Shown in pieces: positions 9,289 through 19,668 of a stretch of DNA of 64,000 nt; within the stretch, counting starts at the first letter, position 1, and each line of letters opens with the position of its first letter. The position numbers and the translations under genes were made by a program. Origin of the DNA: Pseudomonas sp. 10-1B (GTDB lineage Bacteria > Pseudomonadota > Gammaproteobacteria > Pseudomonadales > Pseudomonadaceae); NCBI RefSeq assembly GCF_000935045.1, contig NZ_JYKS01000007.1, positions 1 through 64,000 on the forward strand. Reading direction: 5' to 3'. The notes below the pieces were generated by a model. That model did not search any database. It worked only from the letters and a program-made list of their open reading frames with translations, and was not told the origin of the DNA.

Positions 9289-9322
9289 CCCGCACGGCCT
9301 GGTCTGCAGGTGCCGCTGCGGG
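9289..9322 (-). promoter_or_regulatory. Intercistronic hairpin between spuE and spuF
   Basis: The arms CCCGCA-CGGC (9289-9298) and GCCG-C-TGCGGG (9312-9322) pair over 10 bp with one bulged base. It lies just after the spuE stop. No U-run follows on the minus strand, so it looks more like a 3' stabiliser or partial stop than a full terminator. Confidence 0.5.
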
Positions 9323-9331
9323 TCTGGATTT

Positions 9332-10495
<1,164 letters not shown>

Positions 10496-10542
10496 TTACC
10501 TTCGCAGCCTCGATGCCGCAATCATCAATTGCCTTTCACTGG

Positions 10543-10569
10543 CTCTGGGCCGGAAACCCCGGCCCAGAG
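10543..10569 (-). terminator. Strong hairpin directly after spuD
   Basis: An 11-bp perfect GC-rich stem (10543-10553 with 10559-10569) with a 5-nt loop lies 15 nt past the spuD stop. No U-run follows on the minus strand. It may slow exonucleases or cause partial termination, leaving more spuD than downstream message. Confidence 0.6.
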
Positions 10570-10583
10570 GTGCTGCATCGGGG

Positions 10584-11681
10584 TTATTTGCCCGACTTGA
10601 TCTTGGTCCAGCTGCGGGTGATGGCGCGCTGGGCGGATTGGTCCGGCGCGGCGATCGCGTACAGTTGCTTCTTCACATCAGCTGGCGGATAGATGCTCGG
10701 GTCGCTGGTGATGTCCTTCTCCACGAACGGAGTGGCGGCCTTGTTGCCATTCGGGAAGCGCACAGCGTTGGTGATTTCGGCCATGACTTCCGGCTGCATC
10801 AGGAAGTCCATGAACTTGTAGGCAGCTTCCTTGTGCTCGGCATCTTTAGGGATGGCGACCATGTCGTAGAAGGTACCAGCACCTTCTTTCGGAATGATGT
10901 AGTCCACTTTGACCTTGTCGCCAGCTTCGTGGGCGCGGGCCTTGGCCTGCTCGACGTCACCCGAATAACCGACGGCGACGCAGATGTTGCCATTGGCCAG
11001 GTCGCCGATGTACTTGGACGAGTGGAAGTAGGTAATCGAAGGACGAACCTTGAGGAACAGATCTTCGGCGGCCTTCAGGTCTTCTTTCTTGGTGCTGTTG
11101 CTCGGCAGGCCCAGGTAGTGCAGCGCGGCCGGCAGCATTTCGGTCGGGGCATCCAGGAAGCTCACGCCGCAGCTCTTGAGCTTGGCGATGTTCTCAGGCT
11201 TGAACACGGCGTCCCACGAGTCGATGTGGTCGACGCCCAACGCGGCCTTGACCTTCTCCGGGTTGTAGCCGAGGCCGATCGAGCCCCACATGTAGGGGAA
11301 GGCGTATTTGTTGCCCGGGTCGCTGGCATCACCGACGGCCTTGAGCAGGTCTTCGTCGAGGTTGTTCCAGTTCGGCAGTTTGGAACGGTCCAGTTCCTCG
11401 TAAACGCCAGCCTTGATCTGCTTGGCCAGGAAGTTGTTGGACGGCACCACGATGTCGTAGCCGGACTTGCCGGCCAGCAGCTTGGCTTCGAGGGTTTCGT
11501 TGCTGTCGAAAACGTCGTACTTGACCTTGATCCCAGTCTGCTTCTCGAACTTGGCGATGGTGTCCGGAGCGATGTAGTCCGACCAGTTGTAGACGTTCAA
11601 CACCTTGTCTTCAGCCTGAACAGCGGTGGCCATGGCACCCATCAGCGCCGCAGCCAGCAACGTCTTGCCCATTTTCTTCAT
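10584..11681 (-). CDS. spuD: Putrescine-type periplasmic binding protein SpuD (PotF-like)
   Basis: This 365-residue binding protein has a signal peptide cut near residue 23 (TAVQA-ED) and the polyamine motif [11 protein letters not shown]. The position equivalent to W270 of SpuE is F271 (GTFYD). That is the residue type reported for putrescine-preferring SpuD. It delivers putrescine to the SpuFGH channel. Hairpins lie both upstream (11779-11818) and downstream (10543-10569), which suggests that its message level is set separately from the rest of the operon. Confidence 0.9.
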   Translation of the reverse strand: MKKMGKTLLAAALMGAMATAVQAEDKVLNVYNWSDYIAPDTIAKFEKQTGIKVKYDVFDSNETLEAKLLAGKSGYDIVVPSNNFLAKQIKAGVYEELDRSKLPNWNNLDEDLLKAVGDASDPGNKYAFPYMWGSIGLGYNPEKVKAALGVDHIDSWDAVFKPENIAKLKSCGVSFLDAPTEMLPAALHYLGLPSNSTKKEDLKAAEDLFLKVRPSITYFHSSKYIGDLANGNICVAVGYSGDVEQAKARAHEAGDKVKVDYIIPKEGAGTFYDMVAIPKDAEHKEAAYKFMDFLMQPEVMAEITNAVRFPNGNKAATPFVEKDITSDPSIYPPADVKKQLYAIAAPDQSAQRAITRSWTKIKSGK

Positions 11682-11778
11682 GCGTAATGCTCCAGAATTT
11701 TTATTTAGCCATCTGTTCAGCAGCCAGGACCTACGGTGCAGAGCGCGCGGCGACTGAAACAGTCGCTAGTCTGGCAAG

Positions 11779-11818
11779 TTACAAGGCTCTGTTTCAAGGA
11801 AAGCAGGGCCTTGTAACG
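11779..11818 (-). promoter_or_regulatory. Inverted repeat in the spuC-spuD gap
   Basis: GTTACAAGGC (11779-11788) and GCCTTGTAAC (11809-11818) are a perfect 10-bp inverted repeat, and four further pairs are possible inside. It sits in the 169-nt gap between spuC and spuD. It could be a regulator operator, an attenuator or a processing site. Confidence 0.55.
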
Positions 11819-11850
11819 ACTTAATGTCACATCGCTAGCCTAGCAGGTGC

Positions 11851-13212
11851 TCAGTTGATCGCTTCCAGCGTCAAGTCGAGGCACTTGCGCGCCTTCTCCA
11901 CCAGCTCATCGATCTCCGCATGGCTGATCACCAGCGGCGGCGCGATGATCATGGTGTCGCCCACCGCGCGCATGATCAGGCCGTTGTCGAAGCAGAAGGT
12001 ACGGCAGATCATGCCCACGCCCTTGCCTTCGTAACGGCTGCGGGTGGCCTTGTCCTTGACCAGCTCGATCGCGCCGAGCAGGCCCAGGCCGCGTACCTCG
12101 CCCACCAGTGGGTGGTCCTGCAGCTCACGCAAACGTTTCTGCAAATACGGTGCCGCTTCGCTGCGCGCCTTCTCGATGATTTTCTCATCGCGCAGGATGC
12201 GCAGGTTTTCCAGGCCCACCGCGGCCGCCACCGGGTGGCCGGAATAGGTGAAGCCATGGTTGAAATCGCCACCCTCGCTGAGCACCTGGGCCACAGTGTC
12301 ACGCACGATCACACCGCCCATGGGGATGTAACCGGAGGTCAGGCCCTTGGCGATGGTCATCAGGTCGGGCTTGAGGTCGTAGTAGTCGGAGCCGAACCAC
12401 TCGCCGGTACGGCCGAAACCACAGATCACTTCGTCGGCGACGAACAGGATGTCGTACTTGGCGAGGATCTCCTTCACCTTCGGCCAGTAGGTGTCCGGCG
12501 GGATGATCACCCCGCCGGCGCCCTGGATCGGCTCGGCGATGAAGGCGGCGACGTTGTCTTCGCCGACTTCGAGGATCTTCTTCTCCAACTGCTCGGCCGC
12601 CCACACACCGAACGCATCCGGGGTCATGTCGCCGCCTTCGCCGAACCAGTATGGCTGCGGGATATGCACGATGCCCGGGATCGGCAGGCCGCCCTGCTCG
12701 TGCATGCCGCTCATGCCACCCAGGCTGGCACCGGCCACGGTGGAGCCGTGGTAGCCGTTGATGCGGCCGATGATGGTCTGCTTGTGCGGCTTGCCCTTCA
12801 GCGCCCAGTAGTGGCGGACCATGCGCAGCACGGTGTCGTTGCCTTCGGAGCCGGAGCCGGTGAAGAACACATGGGTCATGCCTTCCGGCGCCACGTCGGT
12901 GATCGCCTTGGCCAATTCCAGCGCAGGCGGGTGGGCGGTCTGGAAGAACAGGTTGTAGTACGGCAGTTCGCGCATCTGCTTCTCGGCCGCCTGCACCAGC
13001 TCCTCACGGCCATAGCCCACTGCCACGCACCACAGCCCGGCCATGCCGTCGAGGATCTTGTGCCCCTCACTATCCCACAAATGCACACCCTGGGCCTTGG
13101 TGATGATGCGCGGCCCTTTCTCCTTCAGCTGCTTGTAGTCGCTGAAGGGCGCCAGGTGATGCTCCCCACTCAGGGTTTGCCATTCACGGGTTTGCGGGTT
13201 GTTGACGCTCAT
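11851..13212 (-). CDS. spuC: Putrescine-pyruvate aminotransferase SpuC
   Basis: This 453-residue class III PLP aminotransferase is the polyamine:pyruvate transaminase type. It converts putrescine to 4-aminobutyraldehyde with pyruvate as acceptor. The PLP Asp is in FVADEVICGFGRTGEW and the Schiff-base Lys in TIAKGLTSGYIPMG. The phosphate-binding FTGSGSEGNDT motif lies near residues 117-127. It is the second gene of the operon after spuB (48-nt gap). SpuB and SpuC together give the cell two entry routes from putrescine: gamma-glutamylation and direct transamination. Confidence 0.93.
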   Translation of the reverse strand: MSVNNPQTREWQTLSGEHHLAPFSDYKQLKEKGPRIITKAQGVHLWDSEGHKILDGMAGLWCVAVGYGREELVQAAEKQMRELPYYNLFFQTAHPPALELAKAITDVAPEGMTHVFFTGSGSEGNDTVLRMVRHYWALKGKPHKQTIIGRINGYHGSTVAGASLGGMSGMHEQGGLPIPGIVHIPQPYWFGEGGDMTPDAFGVWAAEQLEKKILEVGEDNVAAFIAEPIQGAGGVIIPPDTYWPKVKEILAKYDILFVADEVICGFGRTGEWFGSDYYDLKPDLMTIAKGLTSGYIPMGGVIVRDTVAQVLSEGGDFNHGFTYSGHPVAAAVGLENLRILRDEKIIEKARSEAAPYLQKRLRELQDHPLVGEVRGLGLLGAIELVKDKATRSRYEGKGVGMICRTFCFDNGLIMRAVGDTMIIAPPLVISHAEIDELVEKARKCLDLTLEAIN

Positions 13213-13260
13213 GTGCTTCTCCGTTATTCGACAGCCGCGTCCTCTGCGGCACCGGGTTGA

Positions 13261-14619
13261 TCAGACAGCGAACAGCAGGAACTCACGTTCCCAGGAACTG
13301 ATGACACGTTTGAAGTTTTCGTGCTCGGCGCGCTTGGTGGCGACGTAGCCGGTGATGAATTTCTTGCCCAGGTACTGCACCAGCGCACGGCTGTTTTCCA
13401 TGCGTTCCAGGGCGTCTTCGATGGTCAGTGGCAGGCGCAGGTTGCGGCGCTCATAGCCACGGCCCTGTACCGGCGCGCTGGCCGCGATGCCTTCGACCAT
13501 GCCGATGTAGCCGCACAGCAGGCTGGCGGCAATGGCCAGGTACGGGTTGGCGTCGGCGCCCGGCAGGCGGTTCTCGACCCGGCGGCTTTGCGGGCCGGCA
13601 TCCGGCACGCGCAGGCCGACGGTACGGTTTTCTTCGCCCCACTCCACGTTCACCGGCGCCGAGGTGTCGGGCAGGAAGCGGCGGAACGAGTTGACGTTGG
13701 GGGCGAACAGCGGCAGCGCCTCGGGGATGAACTTCTGCAGGCCACCGATGTGGTGCAGGAACAGCTCGCTCATGCTGCCGTCTTCATTGCTGAAGATGTT
13801 CTTGCCGGTGGCCACGTCGACCACGCTCTGGTGCAGGTGCATGGCGCTGCCCGGTTCGCCGGTCATGGGCTTGGCCATGAAGGTGGCCGCTACATTGTGC
13901 TTGAGCGCGGCTTCGCGCATGGTGCGCTTGAACACCAGGATCTGGTCGGCCAGGTGCAGGGCGTTGCCGTGACGGAAGTTGATCTCCATCTGCGCCGTGC
14001 CGTCTTCGTGGATCAGCGTGTCGAGGTCCAGCTGCTGCAGCTCGCACCAGTCGTAGACGTCTTCGAACAGCGGGTCGAATTCGTTGGCGGCTTCGATAGA
14101 GAACGACTGGCGGCCGGTTTCCGGGCGGCCCGAACGGCCTACCGGGGGCTGCAGCGGGAAGTCCGGGTCTTCGCTGCGCTTGGTCAGGTAGAACTCCATC
14201 TCGGGCGCGACGATCGGCTGCCAGCCCTTGTCGGCGTATAGCTTGAGGACTTTCTTCAGCACGTTGCGCGGCGACAGTTCGACCGGGTTGCCCTTCTTGT
14301 CGTAGGTGTCGTGGATCACCTGGGCGGTCGGCTCGATGGCCCACGGCACCAGGAACACGGCGTCTTCGTCGGGCCGGCAGATCATGTCGATGTCCGCCGG
14401 GTCGAGCAGTTCGTAATAGATGTCGTCGTCGACGTAGTCGCCGGTCACGGTCTGCAGCAGCACGCTCTCGGGCAGGCGCATGCCTTTTTCGGCGATGAAT
14501 TTGTTGGTGGGCGAAATCTTGCCGCGCGTGATGCCGGTCAGGTCACTGATCATGCATTCGACTTCGGTGATCTTGTGCTCTTTCAACCAATCGGTGAGCT
14601 GGTCGAGGTTGTTACTCAT
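13261..14619 (-). CDS. spuB: Gamma-glutamylpolyamine synthetase SpuB (PuuA-like)
   Basis: This 452-residue member of the glutamine synthetase fold ligates glutamate to polyamines with ATP, the first step of the gamma-glutamyl pathway. Metal and glutamate ligands are in APEMEFYL, HEDGTAQMEINF and GSAMHLHQS. The ATP/ammonia-site loop seen in true GlnA is replaced by family-typical sequence (NVNSFRRFLPDTSAPVN). It opens the minus-strand operon and faces spuI across a 574-bp gap. Its paralogue spuI has the same fold, and which polyamine each one uses cannot be told from the sequence. Confidence 0.92.
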   Translation of the reverse strand: MSNNLDQLTDWLKEHKITEVECMISDLTGITRGKISPTNKFIAEKGMRLPESVLLQTVTGDYVDDDIYYELLDPADIDMICRPDEDAVFLVPWAIEPTAQVIHDTYDKKGNPVELSPRNVLKKVLKLYADKGWQPIVAPEMEFYLTKRSEDPDFPLQPPVGRSGRPETGRQSFSIEAANEFDPLFEDVYDWCELQQLDLDTLIHEDGTAQMEINFRHGNALHLADQILVFKRTMREAALKHNVAATFMAKPMTGEPGSAMHLHQSVVDVATGKNIFSNEDGSMSELFLHHIGGLQKFIPEALPLFAPNVNSFRRFLPDTSAPVNVEWGEENRTVGLRVPDAGPQSRRVENRLPGADANPYLAIAASLLCGYIGMVEGIAASAPVQGRGYERRNLRLPLTIEDALERMENSRALVQYLGKKFITGYVATKRAEHENFKRVISSWEREFLLFAV

Positions 14620-15193
14620 AAATACCTCAGGAGGTAAGGTGGGCCGCGCATTGATTCTGGATGGAGTACATTGCTAAAGCAAAAACCCCCGCGCAGAGCC
14701 ACAGTGGATACACTGAAAACAGGTGTGTCCGTAATGAGTTCGAAGGGCAGGAAGACGAAACGAAGGGCGGCAAGCCGCTACGAGGGCAGGCCTGGAAACG
14801 CCAAACGTCAATTATTGCGGCCAGGGCGGCCACGCCATTGACGAAGCTTGCAGAGATGACGGAGGTACCCGACGACACTGCGCAGGCAGTGCTTTCAGGT
14901 CGCGGCAAGCGGACCATGTGACCCTCGTATTATTGTGTTCTGGGTTGAGACCGAGCTTAGCCTTGTTCATTTTTTTACACAACACCTCCGTAAAAAATAA
15001 AACACGGCGTGTCGGAGATAGCCCTTTACGTAGGAAATAGCGGATAATGGCTTGCCCTGATATGCAGCAAATCTGCCGTCGATGTGCCATTTCAGGGCAT
15101 CATGGGGTTGGCTTGACATCAGTTTGTCTTTTCGATTGACTGGTCCTGCAAGCCCCCCTTGATTGATATTTTTAACAACAAAGGTGTTGCATC
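14620..15193. promoter_or_regulatory. Long divergent control region of spuB and spuI
   Basis: This 574-bp region has no convincing gene. It is more AT-rich near 14960-15190, including an A/T stretch around 14970-15002. It must carry the promoters of both the spuBCDEFGH operon and spuI. A TTGACA-like hexamer at 15113-15118 lies upstream of spuI, with no good -10 at 17 bp. I looked for sigma-54 GG-N10-GC boxes and found only near misses. Several open frames here (for example a 35-residue basic peptide at 14734-14841) lack support. Confidence 0.5.
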
Positions 15194-16570
15194 ATGTCGG
15201 TACCCCCGCGTGCCGTTCAGCTTAACGAAGCGAACGCGTTCCTTAAGGAACATCCTGAGGTTCTCTACGTTGACCTTCTGATTGCAGATATGAATGGTGT
15301 GGTGCGTGGCAAGCGCATAGAACGCACCAGCCTCCACAAGGTTTACGAGAAAGGCATCAACCTGCCTGCCTCCCTCTTCGCCCTGGACATCAACGGTTCC
15401 ACCGTCGAAAGCACCGGGCTGGGCCTGGACATCGGCGATGCGGACCGCATCTGCTATCCAATCCCCGACACACTCTGTAACGAGCCGTGGCAAAAGCGCC
15501 CTACCGCCCAACTGCTGATGACCATGCACGAGCTGGAAGGCGAGCCGTTCTTCGCCGACCCACGCGAAGTGCTGCGCCAGGTGGTGAGCAAGTTCACTGA
15601 TATGGGCCTGACCATCTGCGCCGCGTTCGAGCTGGAGTTCTACCTGATCGACCAGGAGAACGTGAACGGCCGACCACAGCCACCACGCTCGCCTATCTCG
15701 GGCAAGCGCCCGCAGTCGACCCAGGTATACCTGATCGACGACCTCGACGAATATGCCGACTGCCTGCAGGACATCCTCGAAGGCGCGAAGGAACAAGGCA
15801 TCCCGGCTGACGCCATCGTCAAGGAGAGCGCCCCGGCGCAGTTCGAAGTCAACCTGCACCACGTGGCCGACCCGCTCAAGGCCTGCGACTACGCGGTACT
15901 GCTCAAGCGGCTGATCAAGAACATCGCCTACGACCATGAAATGGACACCACCTTCATGGCCAAGCCCTACCCGGGCCAGGCAGGCAACGGCCTGCATGTA
16001 CACATTTCCGTGCTGGACAAAGATGGCAACAACATCTTCACCAGCGAGGATCCCGAGCAGAACGCCGCGTTACGTCACGCTGTCGGCGGTGTGCTCGAGA
16101 CCCTGCCCGCGTCCATGGCGTTCCTTTGCCCGAACGTCAACTCGTACCGCCGTTTTGGCGCGCAGTTCTACGTACCGAACGCGCCAAGCTGGGGCCTGGA
16201 CAACCGCACCGTGGCCCTGCGCGTACCGACTGGTTCGGCCGATGCCGTGCGCATCGAGCACCGCGTAGCCGGTGCCGACGCCAACCCGTACCTGATGATG
16301 GCTGCCGTGCTGGCTGGCGTGCACCATGGCCTGACCAACAAGGTCGAGCCAGGCGCACCGATCGAAGGCAACTCGTACGAGCAACTGGAGCAGAGCCTGC
16401 CGAACAACCTGCGCGATGCCCTGCGCGAGCTGGACGACAGCGAGATCCTCAACAAGTACATCGATCCGAAGTACATCGACATCTTCGTCGCGTGCAAGGA
16501 GAGCGAGCTGGAGGAGTTCGAGCACTCGATCTCCGACCTCGAGTACAACTGGTACCTGCATACCGTGTAA
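15194..16570 (+). CDS. spuI: Gamma-glutamylpolyamine synthetase SpuI (PuuA-like)
   Basis: This 458-residue glutamine synthetase-fold ligase is a paralogue of SpuB. It attaches glutamate to the amino group of a polyamine. Family motifs include AAFELEFYLID, ESAPAQFEVNLHH, GNGLHVHISVLD and the C-terminal RVAGADANPYL. An AAAGGTG Shine-Dalgarno lies a few bases before the ATG. It is transcribed alone, divergent from spuB, and is followed by a REP cluster that probably ends the transcript. Confidence 0.92.
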   Translation: MSVPPRAVQLNEANAFLKEHPEVLYVDLLIADMNGVVRGKRIERTSLHKVYEKGINLPASLFALDINGSTVESTGLGLDIGDADRICYPIPDTLCNEPWQKRPTAQLLMTMHELEGEPFFADPREVLRQVVSKFTDMGLTICAAFELEFYLIDQENVNGRPQPPRSPISGKRPQSTQVYLIDDLDEYADCLQDILEGAKEQGIPADAIVKESAPAQFEVNLHHVADPLKACDYAVLLKRLIKNIAYDHEMDTTFMAKPYPGQAGNGLHVHISVLDKDGNNIFTSEDPEQNAALRHAVGGVLETLPASMAFLCPNVNSYRRFGAQFYVPNAPSWGLDNRTVALRVPTGSADAVRIEHRVAGADANPYLMMAAVLAGVHHGLTNKVEPGAPIEGNSYEQLEQSLPNNLRDALRELDDSEILNKYIDPKYIDIFVACKESELEEFEHSISDLEYNWYLHTV

Positions 16571-16587
16571 ACAAAACGCCGCCCCCA

Positions 16588-16870
16588 TTGTGGGAGCGGC
16601 CTTGTGTCGCGAAAGGGGTGCGAAGCGCCCCCAAGATTTCGTGTAACAAGCTGAGATTGCCGGGGCCGCTTTGCGGCCCTTTCGCCGGCAAGCCAGCTCC
16701 CACCTCGACGGCATAGGCCTCAAGCCCTGTGCAGTACCTGTGGGAGCTGGCTTGCCGGCGATGAGGCCGGCCCAGGCAATACAAGACAGTTGCTCCCACA
16801 GGTACTGCACAACCTTCAGGGCTGGCGCTTTCCCTGTGGGAGCTGGCTTGCCGGCGATAGGGCCAGTACA
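16588..16870. repeat. REP cluster of mixed classes
   Basis: At least four REP units lie in 283 bp between spuI and argA. One is a class C half (gcggccttgtgtcgcgaaa, 16596-16614). The class B copies (cgccggcaagccagctccc type) lie near 16661-16702, 16738-16771 and 16833-16866, and there is a fragment near 16792-16806. This fills the convergent gap and is the densest REP site in the window. Confidence 0.88.
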
Positions 16871-16873
16871 GGT

Positions 16874-18172
16874 TTACAAAGGCTTCTCGAAAATCTTCGA
16901 ATTACGCTGGTAGTTGTACAGCGAAGCCCGCGCCGCCGGCAGCCGCTCCACACCACTCGGCGCAAAGCCGCGCTCGCGGAACCAATGCGCCGTGCGCGTG
17001 GTAAGCACGAACAGGGTACTCAAGCCCAACTGCCGCGCCCGGCTCTCGATGCGCTCCAGCAACTCATCTCCGCGCCCGCCATGGCGGTATTCCGGGTTCA
17101 CCGCCAGGCACGCCAGCTCTCCGGTGTCGGAGTCGGCAATCGGGTACAACGCCGCACAGGCGATGATCATGCCTTCACGCTCGACCACGCTGAACTGCTC
17201 GATCTCCCGCTCCAGCACTTCGCGCGAACGGCGCACCAGGATGCCCTGCTCTTCCAACGGGCTGATCAGCTCCAGCAGGCCGCCAACGTCCTCGATGGTC
17301 GCCTCGCGCACCACTTCGAACTGCTCCTGCGACACCAGCGTACCGCCACCGCCACGGGTGAACAGCTCGGTCAGCAAGGCGCCGTCTTCGGCATAGCTGA
17401 CGATATGGCTGCGCGCCACACCGCCCTTGCAGGCCTCGGCCGCAGCATCCAGCAACTCACCCTGGTAGTCGCTGCCCAGGCGCTGCAGATGCGGGGCAAC
17501 CTGCTGCGGGCGCAGCTCACGCACCAGCTTGCCGTCGGCATCCAGCAGGCCCGGCTCGGCACCGAACAGCAGCAACTTGTCGGCTCCCAGCTCGATGGCG
17601 GCGCGGGTGGCCACGTCTTCGCAAGCGAGGTTGAAGATTTCCCCGGTGGGCGAGTAACCCAGTGGCGACAACAGCACGATGGAACGCTCGTCGAGCAGGC
17701 GGCTGATGCCCTTGCGGTCGACCCGGCGCACTTCGCCGGTGTGGTGGTAATCCACCCCTTCGAGCACGCCGATCGGCCGCGCCGTGACCAGGTTGCCAGA
17801 GGCTACACGCAGGCGTGAGCCCTGCATCGGCGACGCGGCGATATCCATCGACAGGCGCGCCTCGATGGCCAGGCGCAAGGCGCCGACGGCATCGATCACG
17901 CAATCCAGGGTGGCGGCATCGGTGATGCGCATGCCACGGTGGTAATGCGGGGTCAGCCCACGATCAGCCAGGCGGCTTTCGATCTGTGGGCGCGAGCCAT
18001 GCACCAGCACCAGCCGCACGCCAAGGCTGTGCAGCAGCACCAGGTCGTGGACGATATTGCCGAAATTAGGGTGTTCCACCCCATCGCCAGGGAGCATGAC
18101 CACGAAGGTGCAGTCGCGATGGGCATTGATGTACGGGGAGGCATGACGCAGCCAGTTGACGTAGTCGGGCAT
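16874..18172 (-). CDS. argA: N-acetylglutamate synthase ArgA
   Basis: This 432-residue enzyme makes N-acetylglutamate from glutamate and acetyl-CoA, the first committed step of arginine synthesis. The N-terminal amino acid kinase domain (about 20-280) is the arginine-sensing half. The C-terminal GNAT domain (about 290-430) holds the acetyl-CoA loop region (CLAVNPEYRHGGRGDELL). It lies 124 nt downstream of argE on the same strand. The length is typical of the bacterial ArgA class and the frame is intact. Confidence 0.95.
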   Translation of the reverse strand: MPDYVNWLRHASPYINAHRDCTFVVMLPGDGVEHPNFGNIVHDLVLLHSLGVRLVLVHGSRPQIESRLADRGLTPHYHRGMRITDAATLDCVIDAVGALRLAIEARLSMDIAASPMQGSRLRVASGNLVTARPIGVLEGVDYHHTGEVRRVDRKGISRLLDERSIVLLSPLGYSPTGEIFNLACEDVATRAAIELGADKLLLFGAEPGLLDADGKLVRELRPQQVAPHLQRLGSDYQGELLDAAAEACKGGVARSHIVSYAEDGALLTELFTRGGGGTLVSQEQFEVVREATIEDVGGLLELISPLEEQGILVRRSREVLEREIEQFSVVEREGMIIACAALYPIADSDTGELACLAVNPEYRHGGRGDELLERIESRARQLGLSTLFVLTTRTAHWFRERGFAPSGVERLPAARASLYNYQRNSKIFEKPL

Positions 18173-18296
18173 GACAGGGCCTGTGGATAAGTGGACGGAG
18201 AACGGCGATACAGGGAGCGTTCAGGATCATCGTCGGAACAGGCTTGCGGTCACGCGCGGTCTCCTCTATGCAGGAACGAATCAACTCGATGGACGT

Positions 18297-19439
18297 TTAG
18301 TTCAGGCAGTAATGCCGGATCAGGTCACGCAATAGACGCACGGTAGGCTCGATTCGTGACATTTCAAGGTATTCGCCGGGCTGGTGGGCACAGGCGATGT
18401 CGCCGGGGCCCAGCACGATGGTCTGACAGCCCAGCTGCTGAAGATAAGGCGCTTCGGTGCCGAACGCCACCGCTTCGGCACGGTGGCCGGTCAGGCGCTC
18501 CGCCACTTGCACCAGCTCGGCATCCGCGGCCTGTTCGAACGGCGGCACTTCCGGGAACAGCGGCGCGTAGTCGATACGCACCTCGAAACGCTCTGCCACG
18601 GGCACCAGCTTGTCGCGGATAGCCGCGCGCAGCTGCTCCACATCCATGCCCGGCAACGGCCGCAGGTCGAATTCCAGGGCACACTGGCCACAGATGCGAT
18701 TGGGGTTGTCGCCGCCGTGGATACAGCCGAAGTTCATGGTCGGCGTCGGCACGGTGAATTGCGGGTTGCGGTAGGTTTGCTGCCATTGCTGGCGCAGGCC
18801 CATCAGCTCGCCCATCACCGCGTGCATGGCCTCCATGGCGCTACGGCCAAGGCTTGGGTCCGAGGAATGGCCACTGCGCCCGAGGATGTCTATGCGGTCC
18901 ATGAGGATGCCCTTGTGCATGCGGATCGGCCGCAGCCCGGTGGGCTCGCCGATCACCGCCGCACGCCCCAGCGGCTGGCCGGCCTCGGCCAGGGCGCGGG
19001 CGCCGGACATGGAGCTTTCTTCGTCACAGGTAGCGAGGATCAGCAGCGGCTGCTTGAAATCGTGCTCCAGCAGCGGAATGACCGCTTCGATGATCAGGGC
19101 GAAGAAGCCCTTCATGTCGCAGCTGCCCAGGCCGACCCAGCGGCCATCGGCCTCGGTCAGCTTCAGCGGGTCGCTGGTCCACAACTGTTCGTCATAAGGT
19201 ACGGTGTCGCTGTGCCCGGCCAGCACCAGGCCGCCCGGGCCTGTGCCACGGCTGGCCAGCAGGTTGAACTTGCCAGGGCTGACCTGTTGGATGTCGCACT
19301 TGAAGCCAAGGTCGCCCAGCCAGCCGGCCAGCAGGTCGATGACCTGGCGGTTGGACTGGTCCAGCGCAGGCTGGGTGCAACTGACCGAAGGCGCGGCGAT
19401 CAAAGCGGCGAACTGGTCTTTCAGCGTCGGCAACGGCAT
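18297..19439 (-). CDS. argE: Acetylornithine deacetylase ArgE
   Basis: This 380-residue M20 family zinc hydrolase removes acetate from N-acetylornithine to give ornithine. Metal ligands are in LAGHSDTVPYD, GSCDMKG and ATCDEESSMSG, and the GEPTG motif follows. The ATG at 19439 has GAGGAG upstream. Most pseudomonads recycle the acetyl group through ArgJ, so an ArgE is partly redundant; the adjacency to argA suggests joint control. Confidence 0.93.
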   Translation of the reverse strand: MPLPTLKDQFAALIAAPSVSCTQPALDQSNRQVIDLLAGWLGDLGFKCDIQQVSPGKFNLLASRGTGPGGLVLAGHSDTVPYDEQLWTSDPLKLTEADGRWVGLGSCDMKGFFALIIEAVIPLLEHDFKQPLLILATCDEESSMSGARALAEAGQPLGRAAVIGEPTGLRPIRMHKGILMDRIDILGRSGHSSDPSLGRSAMEAMHAVMGELMGLRQQWQQTYRNPQFTVPTPTMNFGCIHGGDNPNRICGQCALEFDLRPLPGMDVEQLRAAIRDKLVPVAERFEVRIDYAPLFPEVPPFEQAADAELVQVAERLTGHRAEAVAFGTEAPYLQQLGCQTIVLGPGDIACAHQPGEYLEMSRIEPTVRLLRDLIRHYCLN

Positions 19440-19503
19440 GCGCGTACTCCTCGGAAGCGTTGCCCATCATAGCAATGCCATTCGTTCGCAGGGCAAGAGT
19501 GTG

Positions 19504-19600
19504 GGCTTCTTCGCGGGCTCGCCCGCTCCCACAGGGATTTCACTGCCTTCAAGGGCTGCGCTTTACCTGTGGGAGCGGGCGAGCCCGCGAAGAAACCACC
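19504..19600. repeat. Class A REP pair in a divergent promoter region
   Basis: A forward REP (19504-19536) and an inverted REP (19565-19597) lie between argE (minus) and the CYTH-CHAD gene (plus). Both genes start here, so this pair sits upstream of two promoters or start codons rather than at a gene end. Confidence 0.88.
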
Positions 19601-19668
19601 ACGATCCAACAGACCACAGCCGACTCCTGTAAACTCTTTGCCAACCACGCCCCTCCTTCGAGTCTGTG

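Noticed and set aside
14734..14841. Short ORF for a 35-residue Arg/Lys-rich peptide in the spuB-spuI gap
   Set aside because: No clear Shine-Dalgarno and no recognisable family; basic composition is easily produced by GC-rich non-coding DNA.
15040..15140. Possible sigma-54 promoter upstream of spuI
   Set aside because: TGGC motifs are present near 15047 and 15110, but the GG to GC spacing is 13 in one case and the other has GT instead of GC.
16588..16870. CRISPR-like repeat array
   Set aside because: Repeats are inverted REP units of two classes with irregular spacing and no regular spacers or cas genes.
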